Below the pieces are notes generated by a model. That model had not been told where the DNA came from and made no database searches. It saw nothing but the letters and a program-made list of their open reading frames with translations. From a virus, in the IMG/VR virus record IMGVR_UViG_3300005841_000034, positions 1 to 64,000 of that record: DNA of 64,000 nucleotides; one strand, 5' to 3'. A program made the position numbers and the translations under genes. The first letter of the stretch is position 1. Every line of letters begins with the position of its first letter. Positions 14,743 through 23,677 of this stretch are shown one piece after another.

Positions 14743-14914
14743 TTCTCAAGTGCCTTTCGCGCCACCTTATATCTTGCCAACTTTTAATGCAATAAACTAC
14801 AAATCGGGCACCCATATATAAGGCACCCAAACCAAAAAGAATAGCCGCTTTCCAGTCCCCAAGGTTAAGGAGTATGCCCCATACAAAAGACAGGATGCCC
14901 AATCCGTTTATCAT
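14720..14914 (-). CDS. Two-pass membrane protein, about 64 aa
   Basis: Starts MINGLGILSFVWGILLN and has two hydrophobic segments, then a basic tail (SWQDIRWRERHLRKNKK). The longer frame reaching 15166 would overlap the previous gene by more than 240 bases and its extra part is not membrane-like, so it is rejected. GTG 14938 is another possible start. Membrane protein of the lysis region. Confidence 0.55.
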   Translation of the reverse strand: MINGLGILSFVWGILLNLGDWKAAILFGLGALYMGARFVVYCIKSWQDIRWRERHLRKNKKPGT

Positions 14915-14922
14915 CCCTATGA

Positions 14923-15312
14923 TTAATTTTGTTTCCACAGACGGCGTAGGTCTTTTATAGATAGGAAAAGAATGATACCTACGACTATCTCCCACAGCAT
15001 AGTGATAGCTGGTTGCACGTTGATGTCCATCCCTAGAGAATAGGCTATTATGTCCCATATAAAACGAATTGTAGCCAACCCAAGAATCAGGCTGATATAT
15101 AACCGGAATTTCTTTTTTAACAAGAGCAACAGAAAAAGTGCTAAAATATCCTTTCCCTTGTCCCACAAGAAATATGCTTCCGTCCAGCCTTCTTTAGAGA
15201 AATCGGCCTTAGTTAAGAAAATCAATATTCCGACTATAAACAATGCAATAAATATGCCTGTTAAAGCGTCACTAAGGCGTTTTTGGCCCGGTTGGAGGTC
15301 TGTCCCCTCCAT
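14923..15312 (-). CDS. Multi-pass membrane protein, about 130 aa
   Basis: Four hydrophobic segments are visible (GIFIALFIVGILIFL, ILALFLLLLL, YISLILGLATIRFIWDIIAY, ITMLWEIVVGIILFLSI). The start is uncertain because the frame stays open to 15390; ATG 15312 keeps the overlap with the preceding small gene short. Unknown function, possibly a holin or antiholin. Confidence 0.55.
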   Translation of the reverse strand: MEGTDLQPGQKRLSDALTGIFIALFIVGILIFLTKADFSKEGWTEAYFLWDKGKDILALFLLLLLKKKFRLYISLILGLATIRFIWDIIAYSLGMDINVQPAITMLWEIVVGIILFLSIKDLRRLWKQN

Positions 15313-15433
15313 TGTCATCCAATTCCTCATCTTCAAGCGTAGATGCCTGATTTTCTTCTTTATCGGGTTCAATAATCGAAAAGGAGCCATCTTCGTAAAC
15401 GGTTAGGATGAGTTTTATCTTTTTCTTTGCCAT
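15272..15433 (-). CDS. Small acidic protein, 53 aa
   Basis: Starts MAKKKIKLILTVYEDGSFSIIE and ends in an acidic, proline-rich tail (EDEELDDNGGDRPPTGPKTP). The one strand-turn-strand motif and disordered tail suggest a small binding protein. It lies in the gap between two membrane-protein genes and overlaps the downstream one. Confidence 0.5.
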   Translation of the reverse strand: MAKKKIKLILTVYEDGSFSIIEPDKEENQASTLEDEELDDNGGDRPPTGPKTP

Positions 15434-15485
15434 TGTAAAAATAATTGATAGTTATGAGATTATATACCGTGAAATATCGGGATTT

Positions 15486-15908
15486 TCAGAGTTTCGGATC
15501 TTTGGGCTTAGCGGCGGGCGTGGGGGTGTCTAGGGTTCCATCTACCTTATCGCTGTTGGTTGTTTTATAATCAATGGCAGCGTCAAACCGTTTGTTTACG
15601 GAGCTGAACAATTTTGACAGCATAAGATTGCCCCCCAATCCCAATAACAAAAAGAACCCTATGACGAATAAATCTGCGTAATTGGCCGCTTTAGTGCCCA
15701 CTCTATAAGGAAGAGCTATCCACGCCGCCAGAATGAGGAGGAGATTACTTGCAGGTACGTACCAATCTTCCAAAAAAGCGGCCTTGTTACTGAATTCAAG
15801 ATTTGCTAGTCTGGCTTTCTCCTTTAACCTTTTGAGCGTCCAAAATACGCCGATAACTAATCCGATAAGGCCCACGAACAAACACGCTGTTGATAACGGT
15901 AATTTCAT
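15486..15908 (-). CDS. Three-pass membrane protein, holin-like candidate
   Basis: Hydrophobic segments at about 5-25, 50-66 and 80-98, and a polar, proline-rich C-terminus (TLDTPTPAAKPKDPKL) likely in the cytoplasm. It follows the tail-fibre and hydrolase genes, where T7-like phages carry their holin. A holin role is plausible but not shown. Confidence 0.55.
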   Translation of the reverse strand: MKLPLSTACLFVGLIGLVIGVFWTLKRLKEKARLANLEFSNKAAFLEDWYVPASNLLLILAAWIALPYRVGTKAANYADLFVIGFFLLLGLGGNLMLSKLFSSVNKRFDAAIDYKTTNSDKVDGTLDTPTPAAKPKDPKL

Positions 15909-15920
15909 ATATTTTGGGTT

Positions 15921-18149
15921 TTAGTTTGCTAACTGAATGGCGCTGAATGGCGTTACCCACAGCAACGCGCCGGACTTGCCAAAGAAAAATGTCGGCTGCT
16001 CATCCTGCGTGGTCAAAAATAAGCTATTTAGTAATACAGGAGCCGTGATACTCGTCCCATACAAAGCCGTGAATGACGGTACATACTTCTCCACCAAACT
16101 GTTCTTGCGATAGCCGATGCGTATCGTCTGGTTGCTTGCACTTGCTGCCTGCTGGCTGTTCTTCCACACAATGTCACAAATGCTGTCGGTGAGCCGTCCT
16201 GTGGCGCTATCTACCTTCTGCCAGTACTGGTGATGCAAGCCGGTCGTATCGGCTGTGCCGGTAGCGCTTACCAGCCTGTACCACTTTAACCGGTTATAAA
16301 TACTGGCCCGGTAGTACCACCACGGCGTAGGGGCGTGTAAGGCGAAGGGGGGCCCATTGTCGCGGTCATTTATGCGGCCGTAGCTCCTGAACAAGTTGGG
16401 GTAATTCGTCGTACCGGCGAACTCATTCATCATGTTAAACTCGTTATAGCCGATCACCGGGGTTTCGTTCATTATAAGCTCACAACGGGCCATCATAATG
16501 GCTTTGTAGTGCAGTGAATCAAAACTACCGTGCCCCGGACTGCATCCCAAATCCCACGGATAGGATGCCTGTGTGGCGTCGATGGAGGGTGTCCCCCAAT
16601 TGCCGTACCCCTGCTCTGTACAGTAAATAGCGAAGGACGTATCCCCATCGGTATAGTTGTACACGGCCCTGCTGTACGCTATATAGGTGGCGGCAAGCCC
16701 TATGAGATTATCGCCTTCGGGAGAGCGCCCATAACCGCCTACCTGCTGCGCGGTTGATGGGCCATATCCCAAGTAATTAACACTACGCGGGTAGTGGTGG
16801 AAGTTAAAGGCGCTCACCGGGATGACGTGATCAGCTCTTAAAATACGACTGAACCATACGAAGTTGTCCACCCATAGGCTGTCATATTCTGTGGTGCCGG
16901 ACATTACCAGTTTCATCGTTGAACTGTAAGCGCGTAAACTATCCCAATTCATTGAGGTGCGTAGCCAATAGCACAGACCGGACACGGTATAGTTATCCTC
17001 GTTACCGTTCTCTACATAGCTGATAATACTTTGCCATTGATTTGCATACCATCCGAAAAATTTTGAATCACGGGTATAATTATAACTTTCGGTTTCGCCG
17101 TTCCAGTTGTCTGTATTGGCGTAGGAGCCCGGATGTGTTTGATTCAGATAATTAGAGTTTCCCCGAATACTCCACCAAAATTTCTTACCGGTTCTTTTAT
17201 AAAATGGATATTGTGTTGGCCCGATATCCGAAAAGTAGTCGAGCGTAAAGGTGGCCGATGCAGTCGTAGTTTGAGCGCGGGTTGTGTCCCAATATCCGTG
17301 ATCACCATACACCCGCACCATGCCGTCATAGGCAGAGTTTAGCGTATCAATGCCGTTGCCTAGATTTGTACCTGTGAACTCCCCATAGGTATTAGCTCGT
17401 GGCGTAGCGCCGGTATACGTATCCGGTCGTTTGTCCAATGCTGTTGTATCGTAATTATATGTGCCGTAGATAGACAATTCCGCAAAATCAGGAATGGTGA
17501 AATAACTTGTCCTATTTTTTTTGACCGCCCGGATCATCAGGTAACGGCAATTAACGTTACAAGTAGTGCTTACCCACGCACCGGGAGCCGAAGGGTTGAC
17601 GGTAGTGACTATTTTAGCAAAAGCCGTCAACATAGAATCCGGCCGCGCTAAATACCATGATCGGTCACTGTATGCCGCCCGGAACATCACATCAAGATTA
17701 TAAAAATAAAGCGTGTCCCCTGCATCAAAAGTGGCATTCCAGCCCCACAAGTCAGTAATGTTTACAGTGTTTGTCGTATCCTCCATGTTTCGTGCGCCAG
17801 TCATGTCAAAAATTATATTCAGCCCTCTATTTCCCGGATAGTTATTACCGTTAACTACGCCTTGTTTATAATAACTATCATACATGTGGCGAGGAAGCCC
17901 GAAGATGGTATCGAGGCCAATGCCGTTGGGTATTGCAGTGACGCCGTTGAGCGGATCAACTTGCCCAAAGAAGTTGAAAAACCCTTGCATTTTTGACTGA
18001 TCTCCGCTCGGGACTGAAAATCCTACCCATTCCCGGAATATTTTGGGTTTGATAGGTGCCTTGGTAAACATCTTGCGCGCCGGAACAGCGCTAAAGTTGA
18101 TTACCGTCAAGACAAAAAGTATTCCCAGTATTACATATAGATTTTTCAT
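15921..18149 (-). CDS. Exported clan GH-A glycoside hydrolase
   Basis: A 742-residue protein with an N-terminal signal or anchor (4-20). A carbohydrate-binding-like beta region may occupy about 80-300. The region 300-600 looks like a (beta/alpha)8 barrel of clan GH-A: an NE pair (N383, E384) in VENGNEDN as acid/base, FNFHHYP (448-454), and Glu512 in YCTEQGYG as nucleophile. It would cleave a glycan, probably host surface polysaccharide; the substrate and exact family are unknown. It sits beside a fibre with an esterase domain. Its codons are richer in G+C than most neighbours, suggesting acquisition. Confidence 0.65.
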   Translation of the reverse strand: MKNLYVILGILFVLTVINFSAVPARKMFTKAPIKPKIFREWVGFSVPSGDQSKMQGFFNFFGQVDPLNGVTAIPNGIGLDTIFGLPRHMYDSYYKQGVVNGNNYPGNRGLNIIFDMTGARNMEDTTNTVNITDLWGWNATFDAGDTLYFYNLDVMFRAAYSDRSWYLARPDSMLTAFAKIVTTVNPSAPGAWVSTTCNVNCRYLMIRAVKKNRTSYFTIPDFAELSIYGTYNYDTTALDKRPDTYTGATPRANTYGEFTGTNLGNGIDTLNSAYDGMVRVYGDHGYWDTTRAQTTTASATFTLDYFSDIGPTQYPFYKRTGKKFWWSIRGNSNYLNQTHPGSYANTDNWNGETESYNYTRDSKFFGWYANQWQSIISYVENGNEDNYTVSGLCYWLRTSMNWDSLRAYSSTMKLVMSGTTEYDSLWVDNFVWFSRILRADHVIPVSAFNFHHYPRSVNYLGYGPSTAQQVGGYGRSPEGDNLIGLAATYIAYSRAVYNYTDGDTSFAIYCTEQGYGNWGTPSIDATQASYPWDLGCSPGHGSFDSLHYKAIMMARCELIMNETPVIGYNEFNMMNEFAGTTNYPNLFRSYGRINDRDNGPPFALHAPTPWWYYRASIYNRLKWYRLVSATGTADTTGLHHQYWQKVDSATGRLTDSICDIVWKNSQQAASASNQTIRIGYRKNSLVEKYVPSFTALYGTSITAPVLLNSLFLTTQDEQPTFFFGKSGALLWVTPFSAIQLAN

Positions 18150-18188
18150 ATATTTATACTGGTTTAATATGCAATGGTTCTTTTCTTG

Positions 18189-18214
18189 ACAGGGGTAATG
18201 GGAACTACCCCTGT
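18189..18214. terminator. Strong hairpin between fibre and hydrolase genes
   Basis: ACAGGGGTA (18189-18197) and TACCCCTGT (18206-18214) form a perfect 9-bp stem. The T run follows on the plus strand, so it would stop antisense transcription; on the minus strand it is a hairpin without a T run that may partly separate or stabilise the two messages. Confidence 0.7.
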
Positions 18215-18218
18215 TTTT

Positions 18219-21200
18219 TTATGGTGCTACATAAGTGTATGAAAAACTAAATCCAATTGAAAAAGTGGCTGTGCCGGGCGCGTAATACGAAACACTTGCA
18301 TTCCCGCTTCCTGTATCAGCAGAAATTCCACCGGAAGTTCCCGTAGAAGCAGTTACGCCCATATGCCCTGATAAATCATACACTGAACCAAAAGTGGATA
18401 TTCCGGTTGGCAAACTTATATTGAATGCCGTAATAGTTGCTCCGGCTGTAGCCGTAACATCTACCGTTCCCTCTACGAATACCTCATCTCCGATTCTATG
18501 CCAGTGTGTCTTTCTGCCAGTACTACTTGCTACGTTGGTTCCATTAGTTATAGTCGGCGTGTACGTTCCCGATGTAACATTCGCATCTGTAAATAGTGTT
18601 GATAGTGGAATTTGCGCTACTGAGCTATCAGTATTATGCACCAATAATGTATATCCTGATATGGCCGGCTTTGTTCCATTTAGTTTAAATAACCCTGTGG
18701 ATGTGCCGGTAAAAATAAGATTATTTGAGCCTAACGTAAGCGTAGTATTTCCCGTTAATGCACCGCCTAAAACAATATGATTTGTACTATCTGCATCAGT
18801 TGTTGCTGTTAAACCATTATCGGCTTTAAGTGTCTTTGAGGCCAATGTGTCAGTAGGCAGTACGTATACCGTGTTTAAACCGCTACCGGCGTTTATAACG
18901 TTTAATGTCCCTCCGCCGGAAATGGAGCTTTGCGCTACTTTCCTCACTATACTATCAGCACCAATGACTAATATCGAATCTGTGCCAACGCCCACTCCGG
19001 TGAAACCCATTTTTAATTTTCCGAACAAGTTTAATGCAACCGAATCAACAACATTTTTTACGATAAGCTGCCCCGGTGCCAGTTGAGTGTTAGAAGATAC
19101 TACGACAGGTGAGCCTATCTGCCATTTACCATTTGTGTATCCGATTGCCGACATAGCATTACCTGCAATTAAATGCAGTTGTCCATATTGGTCTGCGGTT
19201 TGCGTTGAAGCCAATGTTGTATTACCCGTACCGGGATTGTATAATTCCACGTAGCCATTCGGGCCGCTCATCCGATTATTCGTAGTTCCATCAATAGACA
19301 GCCCGCTTCCTACTTGTAAATCAGAAGTAACCTTTGCATTTCCTATAACAAGAAAGTTAAAAGTAGTCGGCACGGTGCAATTGACGCATACGTTCTGCCC
19401 CAGCTTCGCATATTGACCATCGTTTTTAAATGCCCATTCTTCTAAACCGGTATGACCGCCATCGTTGAAGGTTGCGTTAATCCATAGCGCAGCATGTTTT
19501 TGATTGTCCGCGCTGTAGTTTATTATAGGGTTTATAATAGTTGAACCGGTCAATGTTGCTGCGGCTGTAAAAGAACCGCTAAACGCGTTCGTATTTGTAT
19601 AAGTGTTGTTTCCGTATAGAAAAGATATGTCACGCACACTTGATTTAGTTACCTTATTATCAACGCCTATTCTTAGAAATTCGTCATTGGGCCCTGATGC
19701 TATAGCGGTGTTTATGTACGTAGAATACGTTGCCGTTGGCAGTATTTCCGGGGCATCGGCCATTATCTTTGAGGCAATGGCGTAATGCCCTGCGTCATTG
19801 GGGTGAATCCCGTCGCTTTGGTATTGAGATTTCCAACCCGTTCCACTCCTAAGAATGTCAAACGTATTTATATATTTCAACGACCTACGGGTAGCGATAG
19901 CCAGTAGTGTATCATTGTAGGGCGTTAGATCTACGTTATTATTTGGGCATGCCGATACTATAATGGCGGTTATTGAGTGCAATGCGAGACTGTCTAATAT
20001 ACGATTTATATTAACGCTAAAAGTCGGCGTTGTAACAAGCGCTTGCGCGTCATTCACCCCTATATTCAGTAATGCATACTGCGCTCCAAGGGTGCCTATT
20101 TCTGCCAAATTAGAAACGACATCGGCACTTTTATCTCCGGGGCCGCCGCTTATGTTATAAAAGCTCCTGTCTGGAAACATTGTTCCCACGTAGGACGTAG
20201 AGATAGAAGCGGCATTAAATCCAGCTGTGATAGAGTTTCCTATCACCACAGTGCCGCCCATGCGTTCGTTACTCTCTATTTTATCCAGTGTATAATGTTG
20301 GTGGCCTCCGACAAACCAGAGCATAAATTGCCCTGAATTGCTTTCGTAGCTCATGCCCAAGGGCGGCCCGTAAAAAGCCTGTGTCTTAGCCCCACTCGTC
20401 AGGTTTGTCAGCGTAGCTACGTATACGTTGTCCAGTCGTTCGATGGTTCCTAACAGACTATCGTTGTTGTTTATTTTTATTGACGGAGAGGTGGATAATA
20501 TTGTACCAGCAATATTTTGTCCCTCCAACAAAGTTATCGTACCTCTTGTAGCGGCCCTTAAATCAAAGTACGCAAATATAGAAGCCGCGAAAAAGGTAGA
20601 GGTGCTATTGGTGCCAATGGCTACGCCGTAACTGCTGCTGGTTGAATCAATCGCCGTGAATCGTATTGACTTCTTCCATTGGGTGCGGCCAGTATGCTGG
20701 TTTAAAACAATGTAATCGTTTGTGTTATTTGTTCCCCCCGTTACGTCCATATATGTACCCGGAAAAGTTATTGTCACAGTAGCCGTTGCAGCTGTGTATG
20801 TCGCTGGCAAAGATCCAACTGCAAAACTTTGATTCACCAATGTACCGGCTATAGTCGGGGGAGTCCCCATAATAACGTCCTGATTAAACCGTTTTGAGCT
20901 GTTGATGGTGTCCTTATCGCGTACATCGGTTCCTATTACCTGCAAGTTATTGCTGGCCGTTGTGATACCTCCGCCGCCTCCACTGCCATTCGCCGCTGCT
21001 GTAATCCGCCCCTTGCTATCCACGGTAATGTTTGCACTCGTATAACTGCCGGGTGTTACGGCGGTATTGGCTAAAGTTGCTGCCGCACTTCCGGGCCCTG
21101 TTGCCGTAACATCTCCTGTGAGTGCGGTAATATAGTTACCTGCTGGTTGTTTGTTATTAAAGGTAGTCCAATCTGTGTTGGATAGTTTACCTGTATTTGT

Positions 21201-22277
21201 GCCGGATGCTACAGGTAAGTTAAAGGTATGAGTAGCCGTGGCTGACGATATATTAAAATCAGTTCCGCTTGTTCCTGTTGCGAATACTTGGGTTGCAGCA
21301 GTCAATGTATTAAGATTAGTTATCCCCCCTCCTCCACCCCCACCAGATCCATACCCTTGTTGTTTTACCCATTCAGTTGTTGCTACTCTATTTGAACTAT
21401 CTAACAGCCCCATTGTAGTTGCAGTAAGTGTATCAAGTATAGTTACCGGATGATAGAACTTAGAGGCCAATGCCTTTACTGAAAATAGGGCTGTTGGGCT
21501 TTCTATCCCTACCGAATCACCTCCCGTAATATTCACATAACTAGGAGCAAATAGAACCGTAGCTTGCCCTGCATCGGAAAATATTTTAGTCCTTATTAAG
21601 TATCTTACATCGAAGTTGTGGATATTGGTGAATAGCAAGTTTTCTGATCCTACACTACCCGTCAAGGTCGTATTAGCGTCTATTAATGTACCCCCCAATT
21701 TTGCATTACTACCCGTAGCGGTCAACCCATTAGAGACTGTTTTTAACTGATTAATGACTGAAAAAGATCCCCCGGAGGTCATGGTGACATCTCCTCCCGG
21801 CGTAACTTGCGCCGCATTTCCAGACAAGTCCCCGGCCCATATTTTACCCGTAGCAAGTGTATTTTGGAGTTTCCCAGCTATTGATGCGCGAAGATTTAAC
21901 TTGGCAGTATCTACCCTATAATTGGTTGCAAATACTGTACTATCCGTAGACCCTCCTACGGTTTGTATGAATTTTAAACAGCTATCCAATGTGCAATCTT
22001 GAAACCAAAAAATACCGGTATGCCCTGCTGTGTCTACATAGATAGGGAATCTACCACTACGATATTTTGCCAAATTAAGATAGGACAAAACCTCTGCCCT
22101 ATTAGCATAATTTCTATAAACAAACGTCGATGAATTAAAATATTGTGACCGGCTATCAGTAGGAACAGCTTGAGCTACTCCCAAAGCATCATTGACGGTG
22201 ACATGAATAGCTGGATTATATTGCGCTTTAGAAAAAAAGCCAATTAAAAGCAATAGTGCTGTTATTATTCTTTTCAT
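18219..22277 (-). CDS. Tail fibre with SGNH esterase domain
   Basis: 1352 residues. An N-terminal segment looks like a Sec signal (1-18). Fibre-type repeats follow, including a common motif TPGSYTSANITVDSKGRITAA (about 408-428), with glycine-rich hinges at 312-318 and 432-437. A jelly-roll-like region spans about 490-660. An SGNH/GDSL hydrolase domain spans 675-850: Ser682 in VIGNSITAG, Asn742 in IGVND, Asp822 and His825 in SDGIHP. More fibre and a C-terminal beta region follow, possibly receptor-binding. It probably recognises the host surface and removes acyl groups from surface glycans. Overlaps the upstream gene as TAATG. Confidence 0.8.
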   Translation of the reverse strand: MKRIITALLLLIGFFSKAQYNPAIHVTVNDALGVAQAVPTDSRSQYFNSSTFVYRNYANRAEVLSYLNLAKYRSGRFPIYVDTAGHTGIFWFQDCTLDSCLKFIQTVGGSTDSTVFATNYRVDTAKLNLRASIAGKLQNTLATGKIWAGDLSGNAAQVTPGGDVTMTSGGSFSVINQLKTVSNGLTATGSNAKLGGTLIDANTTLTGSVGSENLLFTNIHNFDVRYLIRTKIFSDAGQATVLFAPSYVNITGGDSVGIESPTALFSVKALASKFYHPVTILDTLTATTMGLLDSSNRVATTEWVKQQGYGSGGGGGGGITNLNTLTAATQVFATGTSGTDFNISSATATHTFNLPVASGTNTGKLSNTDWTTFNNKQPAGNYITALTGDVTATGPGSAAATLANTAVTPGSYTSANITVDSKGRITAAANGSGGGGGITTASNNLQVIGTDVRDKDTINSSKRFNQDVIMGTPPTIAGTLVNQSFAVGSLPATYTAATATVTITFPGTYMDVTGGTNNTNDYIVLNQHTGRTQWKKSIRFTAIDSTSSSYGVAIGTNSTSTFFAASIFAYFDLRAATRGTITLLEGQNIAGTILSTSPSIKINNNDSLLGTIERLDNVYVATLTNLTSGAKTQAFYGPPLGMSYESNSGQFMLWFVGGHQHYTLDKIESNERMGGTVVIGNSITAGFNAASISTSYVGTMFPDRSFYNISGGPGDKSADVVSNLAEIGTLGAQYALLNIGVNDAQALVTTPTFSVNINRILDSLALHSITAIIVSACPNNNVDLTPYNDTLLAIATRRSLKYINTFDILRSGTGWKSQYQSDGIHPNDAGHYAIASKIMADAPEILPTATYSTYINTAIASGPNDEFLRIGVDNKVTKSSVRDISFLYGNNTYTNTNAFSGSFTAAATLTGSTIINPIINYSADNQKHAALWINATFNDGGHTGLEEWAFKNDGQYAKLGQNVCVNCTVPTTFNFLVIGNAKVTSDLQVGSGLSIDGTTNNRMSGPNGYVELYNPGTGNTTLASTQTADQYGQLHLIAGNAMSAIGYTNGKWQIGSPVVVSSNTQLAPGQLIVKNVVDSVALNLFGKLKMGFTGVGVGTDSILVIGADSIVRKVAQSSISGGGTLNVINAGSGLNTVYVLPTDTLASKTLKADNGLTATTDADSTNHIVLGGALTGNTTLTLGSNNLIFTGTSTGLFKLNGTKPAISGYTLLVHNTDSSVAQIPLSTLFTDANVTSGTYTPTITNGTNVASSTGRKTHWHRIGDEVFVEGTVDVTATAGATITAFNISLPTGISTFGSVYDLSGHMGVTASTGTSGGISADTGSGNASVSYYAPGTATFSIGFSFSYTYVAP

Positions 22278-23128
22278 TATTCTGAATATATTACTGAATA
22301 TGGTGATTGAACAGAATCCCCTTTTGATACTACGTATTTTTTAGTGGCAATAGTAGCAATAGGATTATACGCCGTCCCCGGAATGGGCCCATAATTGAAT
22401 CCAACTATATTTACCCATGATACCATATCGGCTTCTGCTACAGGGTATCTTACCACTCTATATTTATTGTTGGCTGATAATGCAGGCCACGGAATAACAA
22501 TTGGCCCTCCCGGATTAAAATTAACTGAACCTAAATATGTTAAATTATCAGTTCCGGTAGATATGTCAGGCCACGGGTCTGTATCTCCCCACCACCAATT
22601 CGCAACAAGTTGTGCAATATTTACTGTCAAAGTTGCGTTCACACTTGTTAATACTTGTCCATTAGCATCGGTAATTACGCAAGAGTATGCCCCCGCATCC
22701 CCTGAATCCACGTTTGTTAAGTTAAGGGTTGGGTTTGTTTCTCCACCAATAGGCGTTCCATTAAATCGCCATTGATAAGAGTACGGTTGTGTTCCACCGG
22801 CTACTGCCACTAAGAAACTGGCATTATCTCCACTATCTACTGTCAAATTGGTTGGTTGAATAATGATTATAAATGTCGTTATCGGTGGGACTGGTGTAAC
22901 ATTTCGCCCTCTAGATAATGCGTACATATAATTAGCCGTAGATTCCAAACTAGCATCATTCGGGCTTTGATCATACTTCCATTGAACAGATCGACGAACA
23001 AGATATAATAACCGTACATATCTATTGACGGAAGTTCCCCCGTTAAATATTTGCCTATTTGCATTAACATAGGCATCTACCTCTTGAGCGACTTCGGCAT
23101 ATTGAAGGTATAAAGGGACGTCAACCAT
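22277..23128 (-). CDS. Ig-like domain virion protein
   Basis: A helical N-terminus (about 1-75) is followed by a classic Ig-like domain (about 85-172): VDSGDNASFLVAVAGG, YSYQWRFNG with the core tryptophan, and SGDAGAYSCVITDANG. A C-terminal beta region follows. Ig domains on phage virions often bind surface carbohydrates. It lies between the fibre and a tail protein, so a tail or fibre-attachment part is likely. Confidence 0.75.
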   Translation of the reverse strand: MVDVPLYLQYAEVAQEVDAYVNANRQIFNGGTSVNRYVRLLYLVRRSVQWKYDQSPNDASLESTANYMYALSRGRNVTPVPPITTFIIIIQPTNLTVDSGDNASFLVAVAGGTQPYSYQWRFNGTPIGGETNPTLNLTNVDSGDAGAYSCVITDANGQVLTSVNATLTVNIAQLVANWWWGDTDPWPDISTGTDNLTYLGSVNFNPGGPIVIPWPALSANNKYRVVRYPVAEADMVSWVNIVGFNYGPIPGTAYNPIATIATKKYVVSKGDSVQSPYSVIYSE

Positions 23129-23635
23129 TTAAAAGAATTTATTTTGGTTAACTATATAGTTCCTTGCACGATCAATAGCAGCCTGCGCATTTACAATACT
23201 TCCATAAGTAACAGATAATTCTACATTTGACACTTCCGTATACATATTGCTTAAACTGCTATAATATTGTTCATCATTTATTATTGCGGCATTGGCAGAA
23301 ATATCTTGTACTCTTTCGTAAATAAATTGTTGGGTATAGCCTGTAAATCCGTATAAAGTTGTTTCTGTATAAGTGCTAGGTGCAGCCAACGGGCTACTAG
23401 ATACCCATACCACCGTTATATTAAGGGCATAATCTTTTGGCAGTAAGTCAACAGTAATAGTAGCATCTGCAATGGGCCATACTATATAAGACGAAGTTAA
23501 TAGGGAGCCATTTGCTTTATATGGATAAATACGGCGTTCAGTCAAATTCCCATCCGAACCCGTACTTGTATCGGTGAATAGCACATCGCTATTATTAGGG
23601 TTTTGTACTGCTGTGAAGGCTCCATTAAATGACAT
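23129..23635 (-). CDS. Probable tail structural protein, 168 aa
   Basis: Starts MSFNGAFTAVQNPNNSDVLFTDTSTGSDGNLTERRI, a pattern I associate with structural proteins of Bacteroidota phages, then WPIADATITVDLLPKDYALNITVVWV and a helical C-terminus. Likely part of the tail tip or fibre attachment. It ends one base before the Ig-domain gene starts. Confidence 0.6.
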   Translation of the reverse strand: MSFNGAFTAVQNPNNSDVLFTDTSTGSDGNLTERRIYPYKANGSLLTSSYIVWPIADATITVDLLPKDYALNITVVWVSSSPLAAPSTYTETTLYGFTGYTQQFIYERVQDISANAAIINDEQYYSSLSNMYTEVSNVELSVTYGSIVNAQAAIDRARNYIVNQNKFF

Positions 23636-23677
23636 TGTAATTCGGTTTGTTAAAATTACTAAAATTAAATTATAATC

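Noticed and set aside
14923-15166. N-terminal extension of the membrane gene ending at 14720
   Set aside because: It overlaps the upstream membrane gene in another frame for over 240 bases and has no membrane-like or conserved features there.
18394-18780. Plus-strand open frame of 128 codons
   Set aside because: It lies wholly within the fibre gene on the other strand and reads as low-complexity valine- and proline-rich sequence, as expected from antisense of Thr/Gly-rich codons.
22277-23128. Diversity-generating retroelement target in the Ig-like protein
   Set aside because: No reverse transcriptase gene and no template repeat pair are visible in the window.
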